The notes beneath the pieces were generated by a model. It worked only from the letters and a program-made list of their open reading frames with translations. It made no database searches and had not been told where the DNA came from. Below are positions 11,212 to 21,960 of a DNA stretch of 64,000 nucleotides, piece after piece (within the stretch, counting starts at the first letter, position 1; every line of letters begins with the position of its first letter). The stretch spans positions 806,001-870,000 of the forward strand of contig BCJJ01000016.1 in the NCBI GenBank assembly GCA_039545355.1, given 5' to 3'. Both the position numbers and the translations under genes were made by a program. The DNA comes from Trichosporon coremiiforme (lineage: Eukaryota > Basidiomycota > Tremellomycetes > Trichosporonales > Trichosporonaceae).

Positions 11212-12480
11212 ATGTCGACTATCATCACTTCCACTTCGCCCACCGAGGCCAGCCACACCTCCGGGCCCATCGCCCTTGCTGGTGCGCCGCGTCCTGCGGG
11301 ATCGACCGCTAAGAGCAAGCCTCGCAAGCGCGTCAACACTGCTGAGAAGCGCCACCAGCACAACGCCATCGAGCGTCAGCGCCGTGAGACCCTCAACTCC
11401 AAGTTCCTTGTTCTCGCGCGTCTCCTGCCGTCGCTCGCCGCCTGCCGCCGTCCTTCCAAGTCTGCCATCGTCAATGGCTCGATCACCCACCTCACCCACC
11501 AGCGCAACCAGCGTCTCCTCGCCGCCAAGCTGCTCCGTCAGCTGACCGCCGAGCGCGACGAGCTGTTCGCTGAAGTCAACGAGTGGCGCAAGGCCAACGG
11601 CTTCCCTCCCAAGGCCGGCCCCGCTGCTTCGTGGACCTCTGAGATGGAGGAGATCTGCCAGGTGGAGAAGGAGACTTTCGGCTCGTTCGCCAACGTCGAC
11701 GAGTCCAACGAGGACCAGAACGACGAGGAGGAGGAGCAGCCCGTTGCTCGCCCTTCGTCTGCTGGCTCTGGCTCCTTGAACGCCGAGGCCGCTGCTGTTG
11801 TTGCTGGCAACATCAACACTGGTCTTTTCACTCCTCGCAACTCGACTGACATGAACGCCACCTCTGCTCCTTTGACGGTCAACACGACCATGAACAACGT
11901 CAACTGGAACAACGGCTACCAGGTTTCGCCTGCTGTCCCGTTCAGCGCCTTCATGTCCGACTCTGCTACTTCTGTCGACTCTTCGGAGTCTCCTCTTGGT
12001 TCCTCGCACCCGAACGCCATGCCCACGCCTCCCAGCATGGAGCAGGCCATGTACGTTCACCAGACGCCGTCTCCCCGTTCGACCGCCTCCGCCGACGATG
12101 CGCAGCCCCCTGTCCAGCGTCCTGCCGCCGCCTCTCGCACTGCCTCGATGCCCGCTCAGTGGGGTCAGCAGCACCTCGCTGCCTTCCAGCAGTCGATGCA
12201 GCAGCACCATGCTCAGGCTCAGGCTCCTCAGCAGCCGCAACAGCACTACGCTATCGGCGCCGCTCTCCCTGGCCAGCAGCAGCACTTTGCTCAGTACCCT
12301 GGCCAGCCGCCGATGCACCCGACATCGGCGAACGCGCAGGGCTTCAACCAGCTCATGGCGTCCATGTTTTCGAGCCACCCCGGGGACGCGGTGCAGAGCA
12401 TGAAGCCTCCTGTCGACCAGAACGCCATGTTCAACTTCAACCTCGCTGGTTGGGGCGCTGAGCAGAGCGTCGGTGTCTAA
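11212..12480 (+). CDS. Basic helix-loop-helix transcription factor
   Basis: A single uninterrupted exon encodes 422 aa. A basic region, KRHQHNAIERQRRE (about residues 44-57), is followed by helix 1 (LNSKFLVLARLLPSL), a loop and helix 2 starting at SKSAIVNGSITHL, then a possible coiled coil to about residue 125. The basic region has the His-Glu-Arg spacing of E-box (CANNTG) binders. The rest is disordered: an acidic patch near residue 165 and Gln/Pro/His-rich segments that could act in transactivation. The start is the first ATG in frame with the domain. The long pyrimidine-rich leader upstream suggests regulation at the 5' UTR. I cannot assign a specific orthologue. A large open frame on the opposite strand is a shadow. 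Confidence 0.87.
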   Translation: MSTIITSTSPTEASHTSGPIALAGAPRPAGSTAKSKPRKRVNTAEKRHQHNAIERQRRETLNSKFLVLARLLPSLAACRRPSKSAIVNGSITHLTHQRNQRLLAAKLLRQLTAERDELFAEVNEWRKANGFPPKAGPAASWTSEMEEICQVEKETFGSFANVDESNEDQNDEEEEQPVARPSSAGSGSLNAEAAAVVAGNINTGLFTPRNSTDMNATSAPLTVNTTMNNVNWNNGYQVSPAVPFSAFMSDSATSVDSSESPLGSSHPNAMPTPPSMEQAMYVHQTPSPRSTASADDAQPPVQRPAAASRTASMPAQWGQQHLAAFQQSMQQHHAQAQAPQQPQQHYAIGAALPGQQQHFAQYPGQPPMHPTSANAQGFNQLMASMFSSHPGDAVQSMKPPVDQNAMFNFNLAGWGAEQSVGV

Positions 12481-14374
12481 ATCAACTCCAAGAGCATGTT
12501 GTATAAGTCTAGTCCGCAGGCACCCTCTCCTCTCTACATACCAATAAACCCCACTAGTTACGAGTAAATACACGCTCGTCTCTCCGTCATTCTCTGAACA
12601 AACTCCTCCTTTCGAAGTGTGTGATTCTAGTTATTTTCGTGTTTGGATCGTATATTTGTAGGTGACATCAGATGGATTCTTCCGAGGCACACTTGGTACA
12701 GGCTTTCTGCCCAGCGTTGCAGATCTTGAGCTTCGGAATCGTCTCGTTTTCTAGAAGAGCAAGGCGCGGCTTATATAGTGCACTCGGCATAAGGCGGCTT
12801 ATGACCGTCACTACACCACCAAGACGCATCGGTAAACGGTCCGACGCGTCAAATTCGTCACCTCTGCGACGTTCCTAGGCGCAGAAGACCGTTCTGGCGT
12901 TGCTAGTATGATGGTGCGTACGTACGCTGGCGCCAGCCAGCGGCCATCCAGCGAACCGTCCCCGTGGGCCCCGTACCGGGCAGCCTATCCAGAGTCCGGC
13001 CGTCCAGAAGGTTGATCAGCAGTGCAGACGGGACCATATCGGTCCATTCGGTCCGTTTTGGTGGGTGCTCAACAAGTTCTTCAGATTATGCGGCCGAGCG
13101 ACGCGAGCGGACACGCTAGTGTCACCCAGCACTCAAAGTGCCAAGGTTGCTGGGGCTGCGGGGGGCTTCCGGCTCCTCTTTTCGGGTCTGGGAGGAGTCG
13201 CAAGGCGCACGACGAGCTCGCGTGTCTCCCCGGGCAAGCACGGCATGCAGCAGTTCTTGGGTCCAGCTTCGGTGGGTCAGCGTACCAGTGTACGGCTGGT
13301 GAGTCGCTGGCACATCCGTGACATGCCGGCCTTTGCATGTGGACTAGGGTGGGCAGTGAGAGACACGGGGACATGGCCAGGGAGAGTTGCACCAGGGTGG
13401 CGAAAACTTAGTGCTCTTTAGTACAGGGTGGCAGGCCGCAGTTGGTGCTTAGTGTTTCGGACCGATCGGCGGCGCACGCAGGCTCACACTGGGAGCACGC
13501 ACGACGTGGACGTGTAATCTGTTAATCTGTCTTGAAGGGCATGTGGCGCCGTCACTAAGCTTTTCTCCTTTCCTTACTGCGCTGCCGCCGACATGCCGTC
13601 TTGCCGTCTGTTGCCAAGCCAGCACGCTTCGTCTGGCCATGCAAAGACGCTGGGAAAAGCTGCGAAGGCGTATGTATACATCCCAGCTACTTCCCTGCAT
13701 CCTCTCCGTCTCAGTCTCAACAGACAGGCCAGACAGGGAAGAACGCGACCCACATGGATGGGCGTGCTGTATGGAGTAGAGCAATGTGGAAGCAACATGA
13801 CTCCAGCGAACCTTAGTCTGGCGTACTTTGATCCGAGAAGTGCACGACCGGGCATCCGAAAGGAGGCTGCGAGCCACTAGCGGCAAGAGTGCCGACGACG
13901 CCGGATGGACCACTGGCGGAACCAGGCGGACCCACATGCTCACCGAAAGTGGCCGACCCACCACGGCCGCACAGGCGGGGCACGCAGCGCAGCCCAATCC
14001 CAACCTGCCTCACCTGCCTTTGGTGCTGCTAAACTGGCTAACATGGCATGAAAGCAACCACGCAGCGTACGCAGCTGTCTGCACTTTGTGGTAACATGTG
14101 CACCGAGGAAAATGCTCACGTAGTACACATACTCACTCCACAACTGAGTTTACAAGCGGGAGACGCTAGTCGCGACGTCTGGGGAAGGCAACAGGACAGC
14201 TGGACAGACGGACAGAACTGGGAAAGGACAGGAGACGAAGGGGCCATATAATACCAACGGCCCGGGTTGAACGAAGAAGCCCAAGTTGTACACACGAACC
14301 GGACCTCGCTTGACAGACTCTACGGACGACACTTTAGACACACATTAGACTGTATATTCGAAGGAGGAGACAGG
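12481..14374. other. Intergenic region between the bHLH gene and the MFS transporter
   Basis: About 1.9 kb without a supported gene. It starts with the bHLH 3' end, where an AATAAA-like signal occurs near 12542. Short frames on both strands lack motifs. The last part should be the MFS promoter. Confidence 0.5.
14246..14253 (+). promoter_or_regulatory. TATA-like element upstream of the MFS gene
   Basis: ATATAATA lies about 120 bp before the preferred MFS start at 14375, in otherwise GC-rich sequence. If transcription starts just downstream, the alternative upstream ATG at 14267 would be too close to the element to be used. This supports the 14375 start, but the site is assigned by sequence likeness only. 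Confidence 0.3.
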
Positions 14375-16069
14375 ATGCGTTCCCCGTTCTCAAGACCGAA
14401 ACCCCATGGCGACGCCCCGACACAGGATGACAGGATACCACCCGAGATCGAGACGATAGGCGTGATCACGACAGACAGCGACGACGTCGACTCGCACTGC
14501 ACGGCCTACTCTTCAACAACGCACGATAGCAAGGCCGTCTCAAGTCCAGACAGCGAGAAGACAATCTCCGAGAAGACTCTAGCGACCGAGAAGACGATAG
14601 CGGCGACAACACTGAGTGAGACAGAGTACGGCGTCCCGACACTGTCAGGGGACACTGAGTCCGCCTTGTCCGACGGACGCCCAGCCTTGAGCACAGTGCG
14701 GCAATTCGTCCTCGGGGGCGTGATGATGCTGTCCGTGTTCCTCTCGACGCTCTCGTCGCAGAGCGTGATCGTGACTGTGCCCCGGCTAGCGGCCGCCCTG
14801 CACGTATCGCCAGTACAGGCGCAATGGGTCGCGTCTTCCTACACGCTGGCGTACGGGTGCGCGCTCCTGCCCGCCGGAAGGCTGAGCGACGTCTTCGGCC
14901 GCCGCCTCCCTTTCCTCCTCGGACTCGGCTTCAGCACCCTCTTCAACGCGGTCAGTGGGCCCGTCCGTTCCCTCATTCCGCTCTGTATCCTGCGCGCCCT
15001 TGCTGGACTCGGGCTCGCGATCGCCACCCCGGCCGCGTTCGGGATCATCGGCGTCAACTTTCGCGGACGCGCGCGCACAACAGCGTACGCTTGCATGTCG
15101 CTCGGTAACCCCGTTGGAGCCGCTTTGGCCATGTTGTTGGGCGGAATCATGGCGCAGCGCGACGCGTTCTACCTCTTCTACGTCCTCGCTGGGATTAGTG
15201 CGCTGCCACTCGCGCTCGGGTTCGTGATCCCGAGAGACAGGTCGACGGATAAAGACCGCCGGATCGATATCCCCGGCAGCATCATGATCACGGCGGCCAT
15301 GGCGCTGCTGACCTTCAGTCTCGCGCAGAGCGCCATAGCCGGCTGGCGCACGTACGTCCCCGGCACGCTTGTGATCAGCGTTTTGCTCCTGATCGCGTTC
15401 GGGTGGTGGGAACACCGTCTCGAGAAGCTAGGCGGCAGGCCCATCGTCAAACTCTCAATGCTGGCCGCGCAGCACGGCAAGATGGCTCTTGTGGCCCTGT
15501 GCGGGTTCCTCACTTTCGTCGCGGTGAGCGGGTGGGTCCTCCTCGTCTCTCTGTACTACCAGGACCTGAAGGGACTCTCGCCCTTCGATAGCGCCGTGCA
15601 CACCCTCCCCGCGAGTGTGGTCGGCGTGTTTGCCGCCGGCGCCGTACTGTTCCTCGTCCCCCGCTTTCCCGCCAGCTGGATCATCACCATCGGCGGCCTC
15701 AGTTCGGGACTGAGCTGCTTCCTCTACGTCGTCAAGCCGGCCAATCTCACTTACTGGGCCATCGAGTTTGTGTCTGCGGTGCTCCTGCCGTTCGGCGCCG
15801 ACTTCACTGTTGGCACGGGGAGTATTCTTATGAGCAATCTCGCCAGGGACGAGGACCAGAGTACAGCCGGCGGCGTGTTCCAGACTGCGGTCCAGCTTGG
15901 GAACGCTATCGGGGTGTGCTGTGCCAGTCTCCTTGCTGAGGGCAAGCCGGGCATGGCGGGACTGAGGGATGCGTTCGGGTTCTGCGCTGCATTCCCTTGG
16001 GCCGTGGCCATCATTGCCGCCGTAGGGTTCCGCGGCATGGGAAGAGCCGGAGACGTGAGGCATAGTTGA
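14375..16069 (+). CDS. Major facilitator superfamily transporter, DHA2-like drug:proton antiporter
   Basis: An intronless gene of 564 aa from the ATG at 14375; an in-frame ATG at 14267 would add 36 residues. A Ser/Thr-rich cytosolic N-terminus of about 100 residues precedes the first membrane segment. MFS motif A is visible as GRLSDVFGRRLPF between early segments, and a motif-C-like glycine-rich helix follows (MSLGNPVGAALAMLLGG). The size and number of hydrophobic stretches suit the 14-segment DHA2 family, which exports drugs or metabolites across the plasma membrane using the proton gradient. Substrate cannot be inferred. It is convergent with membrane-protein copy A, whose stop lies about 100 bp away. 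A biosynthetic cluster is not evident around it. Confidence 0.88.
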   Translation: MRSPFSRPKPHGDAPTQDDRIPPEIETIGVITTDSDDVDSHCTAYSSTTHDSKAVSSPDSEKTISEKTLATEKTIAATTLSETEYGVPTLSGDTESALSDGRPALSTVRQFVLGGVMMLSVFLSTLSSQSVIVTVPRLAAALHVSPVQAQWVASSYTLAYGCALLPAGRLSDVFGRRLPFLLGLGFSTLFNAVSGPVRSLIPLCILRALAGLGLAIATPAAFGIIGVNFRGRARTTAYACMSLGNPVGAALAMLLGGIMAQRDAFYLFYVLAGISALPLALGFVIPRDRSTDKDRRIDIPGSIMITAAMALLTFSLAQSAIAGWRTYVPGTLVISVLLLIAFGWWEHRLEKLGGRPIVKLSMLAAQHGKMALVALCGFLTFVAVSGWVLLVSLYYQDLKGLSPFDSAVHTLPASVVGVFAAGAVLFLVPRFPASWIITIGGLSSGLSCFLYVVKPANLTYWAIEFVSAVLLPFGADFTVGTGSILMSNLARDEDQSTAGGVFQTAVQLGNAIGVCCASLLAEGKPGMAGLRDAFGFCAAFPWAVAIIAAVGFRGMGRAGDVRHS

Positions 16070-16171
16070 AGTCATATTATAAATAAACGACACGTTAGAA
16101 CGCCCGCCTCCGGGGCTGTAGACAATGCACAACTGTATCCATACACACTAACTGAGCTCTTTGTATCATTA

Positions 16172-18791
16172 CTACTGAACCAACGACAGACCCGTAGTGG
16201 GCGCCTTCTCCTCCCCCACCACTCCTGCTCCTCCCGCTCCGCCTACTCCAGCAGGAGCGTCTGGGTTCTGACGAGGACGAAGTCTCCTAGCGCCGTCCGG
16301 CCGCGTGACCCAAAGGACGTGATCGTAGGATGGCGGCGGCTGAGCCCCCGCCTGGCGGAAGGGGGCCTCGGCGTCGATTTCTGGCTCGTTCTGGGCACCG
16401 GAACCGAACTCGCTCGGCCCGGCGCTGCCGCTGGCGGTTCCCTCGTGCGTGCCGTTGAGTTGCTGGGAGGTGTATCCCTGCGATCCGGGGGCGGGGAGGT
16501 TTTGCGAGTGCGAGCCAGGCGAGGACATGGATCCGTTGAGCAGGCGGCCCTTCTCGTCCATGCTGCCTGTTGTCTGTGTGGAATCGTGCCGGAACGTCAG
16601 GGGCGTAATCATTGCGTTCGTCATTGTCCCGGTGCCGGGATCGTCGGACTCGTCGTGCAGGTCCACGGCGTAGTTTGTGCGCACGGTGCGGCGGCGGCGG
16701 AGCAGCCACCAGATTAGGAGGCCCAAGAGGAGCGCAGCACCGACGACACTGCCGACCACGGCGCCGACGATCATGCCCGTGTTGCTCTCGCCTGCCTCGC
16801 CGCCCTTGCCGCCTCCAGTACCAGACCCATGCCCGCCAGGCGGGTTGCCGTTCCCGCCCGTACCGCGCAGCTCGCCGCTGGACCCGCCGCCGGTCTGCAC
16901 CGGCCCCGAAGCAGAGGTAGTACCGTAGCTCCCGCCCGATAAGCAGCCGTTCTGAGCGCTCTCCCCGACGGTGATCGGTTCCAGGAAGCCCATGTCGCCA
17001 TACGTACCCGAGTCGAGGACGGCGAACACGACCTGGCTGCCTGCGCGCACCGTATTCGTCCACTGCACCGTTGAGTCCTTGCGAGGGTCGGTGATGGGGA
17101 TCTTGAACGTGTCACCGTTCGGGATGAAGCCGTACACGCCGGCCGGGAGGGGCACGCGCTCCGTGAATCCGAAGGACATCTCCGTGCACTGCTTGATGTC
17201 CGAGACGTTCTCGGGTTCCTGCCAGAACGCTCCGTCCGTAGGGGAGTCGTTCGGTCCTTCGCACGATGTGTCGCCCTTGCTGATGGCTGGGGTGTTAGCT
17301 GTGCTTCCTATCCTAGGCAGCTTGTGCCCGGGTTAGGAGCACTCACTCATGACTCCCGTCACTCCGCCGGTCCCCCACCCGCCCGAATCGTACATTGTCG
17401 CAACAAACTTCTGCCCCTCGCGCCATGATTCGAGCGGAAACGTGTGCGTGTACTTGTTGTCCTCCGAGGCGGGGATTGTGATGTTGTGAATTTTCGTGCC
17501 AGGTTGGACAGACCACTGTATGTCAACGCTTGCTCAGCGACGTCTTCCCAGGTCGCTGGGGACATGACATTGAACGAGGTGAAGCTGAGACCGCTGACAC
17601 AGCTGCAATCGTTGCAGCAGGGTGACACAGCGCAGCACCGAGCCCCATGAGCCAAGGAGCGTTGCCCGTCGGTGTGTAGGGCGCAGCTTCCAGCCCGCCA
17701 CAGCAGCCCGCACTGGTCTTCAGCCTGATCAAGCGGCCACCCCCGGTATGCAGACGTCACGAGCACCCAGTGTAGCGATAAGAATCCCCGCAATTGGGGA
17801 AGCTGACAAACTCGCCTCCGCAGATCATGGAATGGGGGAGAATTCAGAGCGAAGGAACGAATGGCTGACGCGGGGATTTGTAAGATCCCACCCCACCACC
17901 GAGCAGTTTGCAGCGCGCACCAGGGCTGCTTGCTATCTTGCTGTCTTGATGAGGACAACCGGACTGCCTCCACTCGAGGAGCTCTCCGAAGTGGACACGG
18001 ACATCAACCCTCCGGTAACCGGACACGCGCACGAGGTCATGATCCGCACCGCGCCCATCGGCACCGAGACGGACGTGCGCGATTTTCGATCGGAATCGAG
18101 CATCGCGAGCCGCGAGATCGAGCGGCAAGGACTGGCGCGGCGATCACGCCTTACTTGCTATGCAGCGGTGCAGTCCGCCGGTCCAGTACGCCAGATCGTT
18201 CTGTCCAGCCAGAAAGGACCGGCCCAGCAATCACCGGTACACGGGTGGCGAAGAGATCTCGACCCACCAAGGGCCCAGGACCGTGGCGGGGCGGAATGTA
18301 GATCTTCCGCGATTCCTCGCCTCCCCTGTCCAGCTCGAGATCCCTTTGCAGCCACCGACGCTGCCTGCACTAGTGCACTGCTGCACGCACTGCCTACACG
18401 CAGTGGGGGTGGACCTTCCTCGCCGCCGTATCCACCGTGATCCACCAGCTCGCAGGAGCGCGCACCACTCGACCATACGTGCAAAGTCCTCGACGACAGT
18501 CGTCCAGTGTCCACCTGCTCACCAGCGCGTGCTTGGCGCTCCACCAAGAAGGGCAGAGTAGGGCAGAGGTACTCACAGGCATGAGGATCAGTCCGAATGG
18601 AGGGTTTCCGCCGTCCCTTGATGTCAGCTGCGTTCGAGGGAGTGTGCGTACCAAGTCACAGTCATGTTTCCGCACTGCGGCGTCTGCGTCACGTTAAAGC
18701 TGAAGGCGCGCTCGGCGGCGGTCGCGAGCGGAAGTGCGGCGAGCGCGGCCAGCGAGCGAAGCGTGCCCAGCGCAGTCGAGAGGCGAACCAT
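16172..18791 (-). CDS. Single-pass membrane protein, copy A of the tandem family
   Basis: Four exons in continuous phase, in transcript order: 18652-18791, 18577-18616, 17347-17515 and 16172-17286 (487 aa). A signal peptide (MVRLSTALGTLRSLAALAAL) is followed by QCGNMTVTW. The ectodomain holds two related repeats, aligned at GQKFVATMYDSGGWGTGG and GSQVVFAVLDSGTYGDMG, each ending in a Cys. A Gly/Ser-rich linker leads to one membrane span near residues 287-312 (GMIVGAVVGSVVGAALLLGL) with an RRRR stop-transfer. The cytosolic tail of about 170 residues carries PPPSYDHVL near its end, a PPxY motif of the kind bound by Rsp5 WW domains. Similar two-part membrane proteins are widespread in basidiomycetes but poorly characterised, so no function is assigned. 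Intron 2 is 1061 nt, far longer than in the sister copies. Confidence 0.78.
17516..18576 (-). other. Unusually long intron 2 of copy A
   Basis: This intron separates the 40-nt exon 2 from the 169-nt exon 3 and has a GTGAGT donor and a TTGACATACAG acceptor. The corresponding intron is 45 nt in copy C and 111 nt in copy D, so about 1 kb has been gained here. A 272-codon open frame crosses it on the plus strand (17622-18440) but resembles nothing I know. I saw no terminal repeats or target-site duplication by eye. Confidence 0.6.
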
Positions 18792-20950
18792 GCTGGTTCC
18801 TTCGGAGTTGTTGTTACCGATCTGGCTCAGATGAAAGGATGGGAGGGAAGATGGAGAGAGGAGTGGAGGGGACGAGGGAGGTTAGCGAGATGCAATCGGT
18901 CTACAGTCGAAACTGTCGATGTTGAGTCTGGTTAGGTCAGGTGTGATCGAACTGGCGACGTCGAAGCCAGACGTACGTATGAGTAAGATGACAGAACCAG
19001 AAGATTGCTCTTCAGAAATGTGAGTGTGTGTGAGAGAGTGCGGCTGGTGAGTGTGGGCGGCAGGCAGCCAGGAAGATTGAGGGACCGGGCACCTATGATC
19101 GAGCAAGAGTCCGGGGCGGGGGCTCTGGGCTAGGTCTGACGTCGGCGCGCGTGCAGCAATATGGGAGGGGGGGACCGGGGCTCTGGGTATCTGTATCTGG
19201 GTCGTCTACTGCGTGGTGGCCGTAGTTACGCGGGGGGAAGGGGTGCCGTCACCCAGTACCCAGAGCCATCGCCCATTGCCCAAGCGAGCAGGCGAGCAGG
19301 CGTCGCCCGGTCCACCGATGCAGGATCTCCGCATTCGTCTGTCGTTGGGCAGAGCTTGCAGTGCTTGGAGAGCCCGAATCTGTGGGCGTAACTCGAATGC
19401 GCGGGACGAGACCGTAAGGGCACGAGGGCACGGGGTGTGCAAGCACACGGTAGACGGGGCACAGTTCGGGTGTACGTACAAGAGGCTGGCTGAGTGCAGG
19501 AGTGGAGGGAGGACAAGTCCAGAACACACTCAGCCAGTGCGCAGTGCGGCGGGTGCCAAGAATGCTGAATCTCAAGGTTGGCCCCAATTCACAGGCACGC
19601 CGATCCGAGGCACGCAACCCGGGTCTCCCTCCCTCTTCCCCGCAGACAACCACCTGCCCTACTATCTCCATCCAACCATCCATCCAACGAGACGACATGA
19701 AACCCCGTCTCGATGCAGAAAGGAGGAACGCCGGTGAATGAGCGGGGCCTGACACAGCTGCTTCGAGAGAGGAAAGAGGAGAGACGCAGGCCGCACAGGC
19801 TGCGCAGGAACTCATGAAACAAGTCGTATAAACGAACAAGCACAAGGCACGAGGGTCAGCGAGGAGATTGCAGGAGCGCCATTTAACGTTTCACGTCTCC
19901 GCGCTGTCCACGGATCGCTCGTTCCCACGCTTTTCGCGTCATGAATCGTAGTGGAGACGCGCGCGCTAGCTTCGAAGCAGTGGGCATTACACGCCGCAGG
20001 TGTTACGAATGCATTGAATGGGATTGCCATGCTCACCACTTTCTGTTCGCCTTCTGTCCTGACCAGCGGTAAGGGAGCCCATTCATTGTAGATATGAGAA
20101 GCCGCGGGACGTCTCGAATGTCTACCGTACGTTGCAAACGGAGGTGCGTTGACTGGCTGACCTCACGAACTTGCTGTAAGGCCCGTTGGTAGTTTCGGCG
20201 CACACCTTGCTACATGCAGTATGCAGCTTCGAGTGAGAGACCATGTGCCTCTAGGTACGTCGGCCAGTCAGAGGCACTCGGCCTCCGCCCACAACACGGA
20301 AGCTCGACAACTGATGTTCGGACGGATGGTAGGGTGTTCGCGAGCGGAGCAGCTGAATCAGGTGGGCAAGACGATAGCGGGGCCCTCGGTCGCGGGGGAG
20401 GGAAGGGAAGAACGTAACAGTCATCGCTGCGATCTATTCCCGCAAGTGTGAAGCTTCATAGTTCAGCATCAAATGCGCAACAAGCGCACAAGAGAAGGCG
20501 CACTCGTCGATCGTCGGATATCGCATCACTCCGCATCAGAGATCTCTCCACTAGCGCAGATCAACCGATCTCAGTACAGTTGTGTGCCTCAGAAATAGTC
20601 CAGAATTCGCCGAAAAGGCTTGGCACTCATCAAAGGGAAGGGATCGCGGGCACGCCTCGCCGCCGCCCTCGTTCCTCATCGCCTTTTTCCAATCCTCCGG
20701 GACCATCTTTGAAGCAATTGAGCCCGAGTACATGGTGCTTTCGGCGCTTCGGCAGAGAAACAAACGGACAATACAATTCGGTGATGGACAAAGGTTGCGA
20801 ATAGGGGAGGGATCGGAGGGAAGGAAGGAGGTACAGACCCTCCCACAAGCGCCTTGTGGCGCAAGAACGCATAATTTATCTGAGATTTCGACCGCGACGA
20901 CATCGACCTCTCATTCATCGACTTCACTATCACTACGCTGACATCAAACA
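18792..20950. other. Intergenic region upstream of copy A
   Basis: About 2.2 kb without a recognised gene. A purine-rich stretch on the plus strand near 18835-18885 is pyrimidine-rich in the sense of copy A and probably belongs to its leader. I looked for a further family copy between A and B and found no signal-peptide exon, 40-nt exon or PPPSY motif. Confidence 0.5.
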
Positions 20951-21559
20951 TCATGTCAAACTGAGGACTAATTGTTGGGCGTGCGACGCTGCGGTCAACG
21001 GTCTCTTGAGAGATCTGTTTGTACAGACGGGCCATGCTTTCGTACCCACTTCATGAGCACCGAGTTGGGGGTTCGCATCGGACTCCTCCTCCGCCCTCCC
21101 CAGCACGTCCAGTCTCTCCCACACAGCATCGTCTCTTCTCAGAGGCGCGGCAAACAGAACCTGGGCATACGACGGTGGCGGCCTCAAGTGGGCCGCATAC
21201 ACCGCGTTCAAATTCTTGACCGTGGTCTCCCTGAAAGCGTCAGCGAAGAGCCAAGCAATGGGGTTCCGGATCCCTCAGTTGCCAGTCCGATGATTCTACT
21301 CACCGGCACGAGTACGAGTCCTTAAGGTCCGTCCCCATTGACCCTTGTTCTTCAGTCATTGCTCTTCAGGCCCCGCCTCACAGAGTCCTTACCAGTTCAC
21401 AGTCATGGTCCCGTCAGGCTCGTCCGATTCGTACATGTAGTACTGCAGTTTGTACGGGGCGTCCTCGGCTTTGGCGTCCTCGGCCGCCACTACCCAGAAA
21501 CCAAGGCAGACGAATGTGAGGACGAGGGGAAGCGGTAGCCCTCTTGACTTCAATTCCAT
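20951..21559 (-). pseudogene. Copy B of the membrane-protein family, internally deleted and interrupted
   Basis: Exon 1 (21393-21559) encodes a clean signal peptide starting MELKSRGLPLPLVL and ends in GTMTVNW. Exon 2 (21304-21343) has exactly the family length of 40 nt, but the conserved aromatic codon before GLVLVP is TAA, so translation would stop. After a normal GTGAGT donor, only the C-terminal motif remains, as RPPPSYAQVLF (frame ending at 20951). The ectodomain exon 3 and the membrane span are missing, and the tail is not in continuous frame. B resembles C more than A or D: both read YAQVLF and both have lost the Cys before GxMTV. I infer a copy that suffered a deletion of most of the gene. 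Expression as a short secreted peptide cannot be excluded. Confidence 0.72.
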
Positions 21560-21960
21560 CTTGAGTTGGGTCTCGCACCAGCGAAGGAGATGTCGAGTGG
21601 CAGCTCTACAGTATGCCTGGAGCATCAGCTGTCACCGCTAATCGTTGGGATGGAGATGCGGGAAAGCCTGCGTTGGAAACCCGTCTGCTGACTACGCCTG
21701 GATGGCGGCGTGAGAAGAAGCATGACGAGTCGCAATGCGCCAAGGAGAACGCAGCGTCCAAGTGCCAGCAGTGCACGTCTTGGATTGAACGCTTCGTGAG
21801 ACATCTTCGGGCAATGAGGCATGTCTTATACCCTCCCAGTTCTAGTCGACTTTTCAACCAGCCCATGATCTTAACACCCTCCCATTACGGGTATACGTTC
21901 CGACGCAAAGAGATGCACGCATCTCCTCGTCAAGGTTCTGCAGCTGTGCCTGAGACGACG
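21560..21960. other. Spacer between copies B and C
   Basis: About 400 bp between the start of copy B and the 3' end of the copy C remnant. It holds short frames only, nothing recognisable, and presumably the former promoter of copy B. Confidence 0.5.

Noticed and set aside
11098..12573. Reverse open frame of 491 codons opposite the bHLH gene
   Set aside because: Arg/Leu/Val-rich antisense shadow of a strongly biased coding sequence; no domain.
14267..14374. N-terminal extension of the MFS transporter
   Set aside because: The 36 extra codons lie just after a TATA-like element and show no conserved feature; the start at 14375 is preferred.
17622..18440. Forward open frame inside intron 2 of copy A as a nested gene
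   Set aside because: No recognised domain and no coding support by eye; kept only as a possibility in the intron finding.
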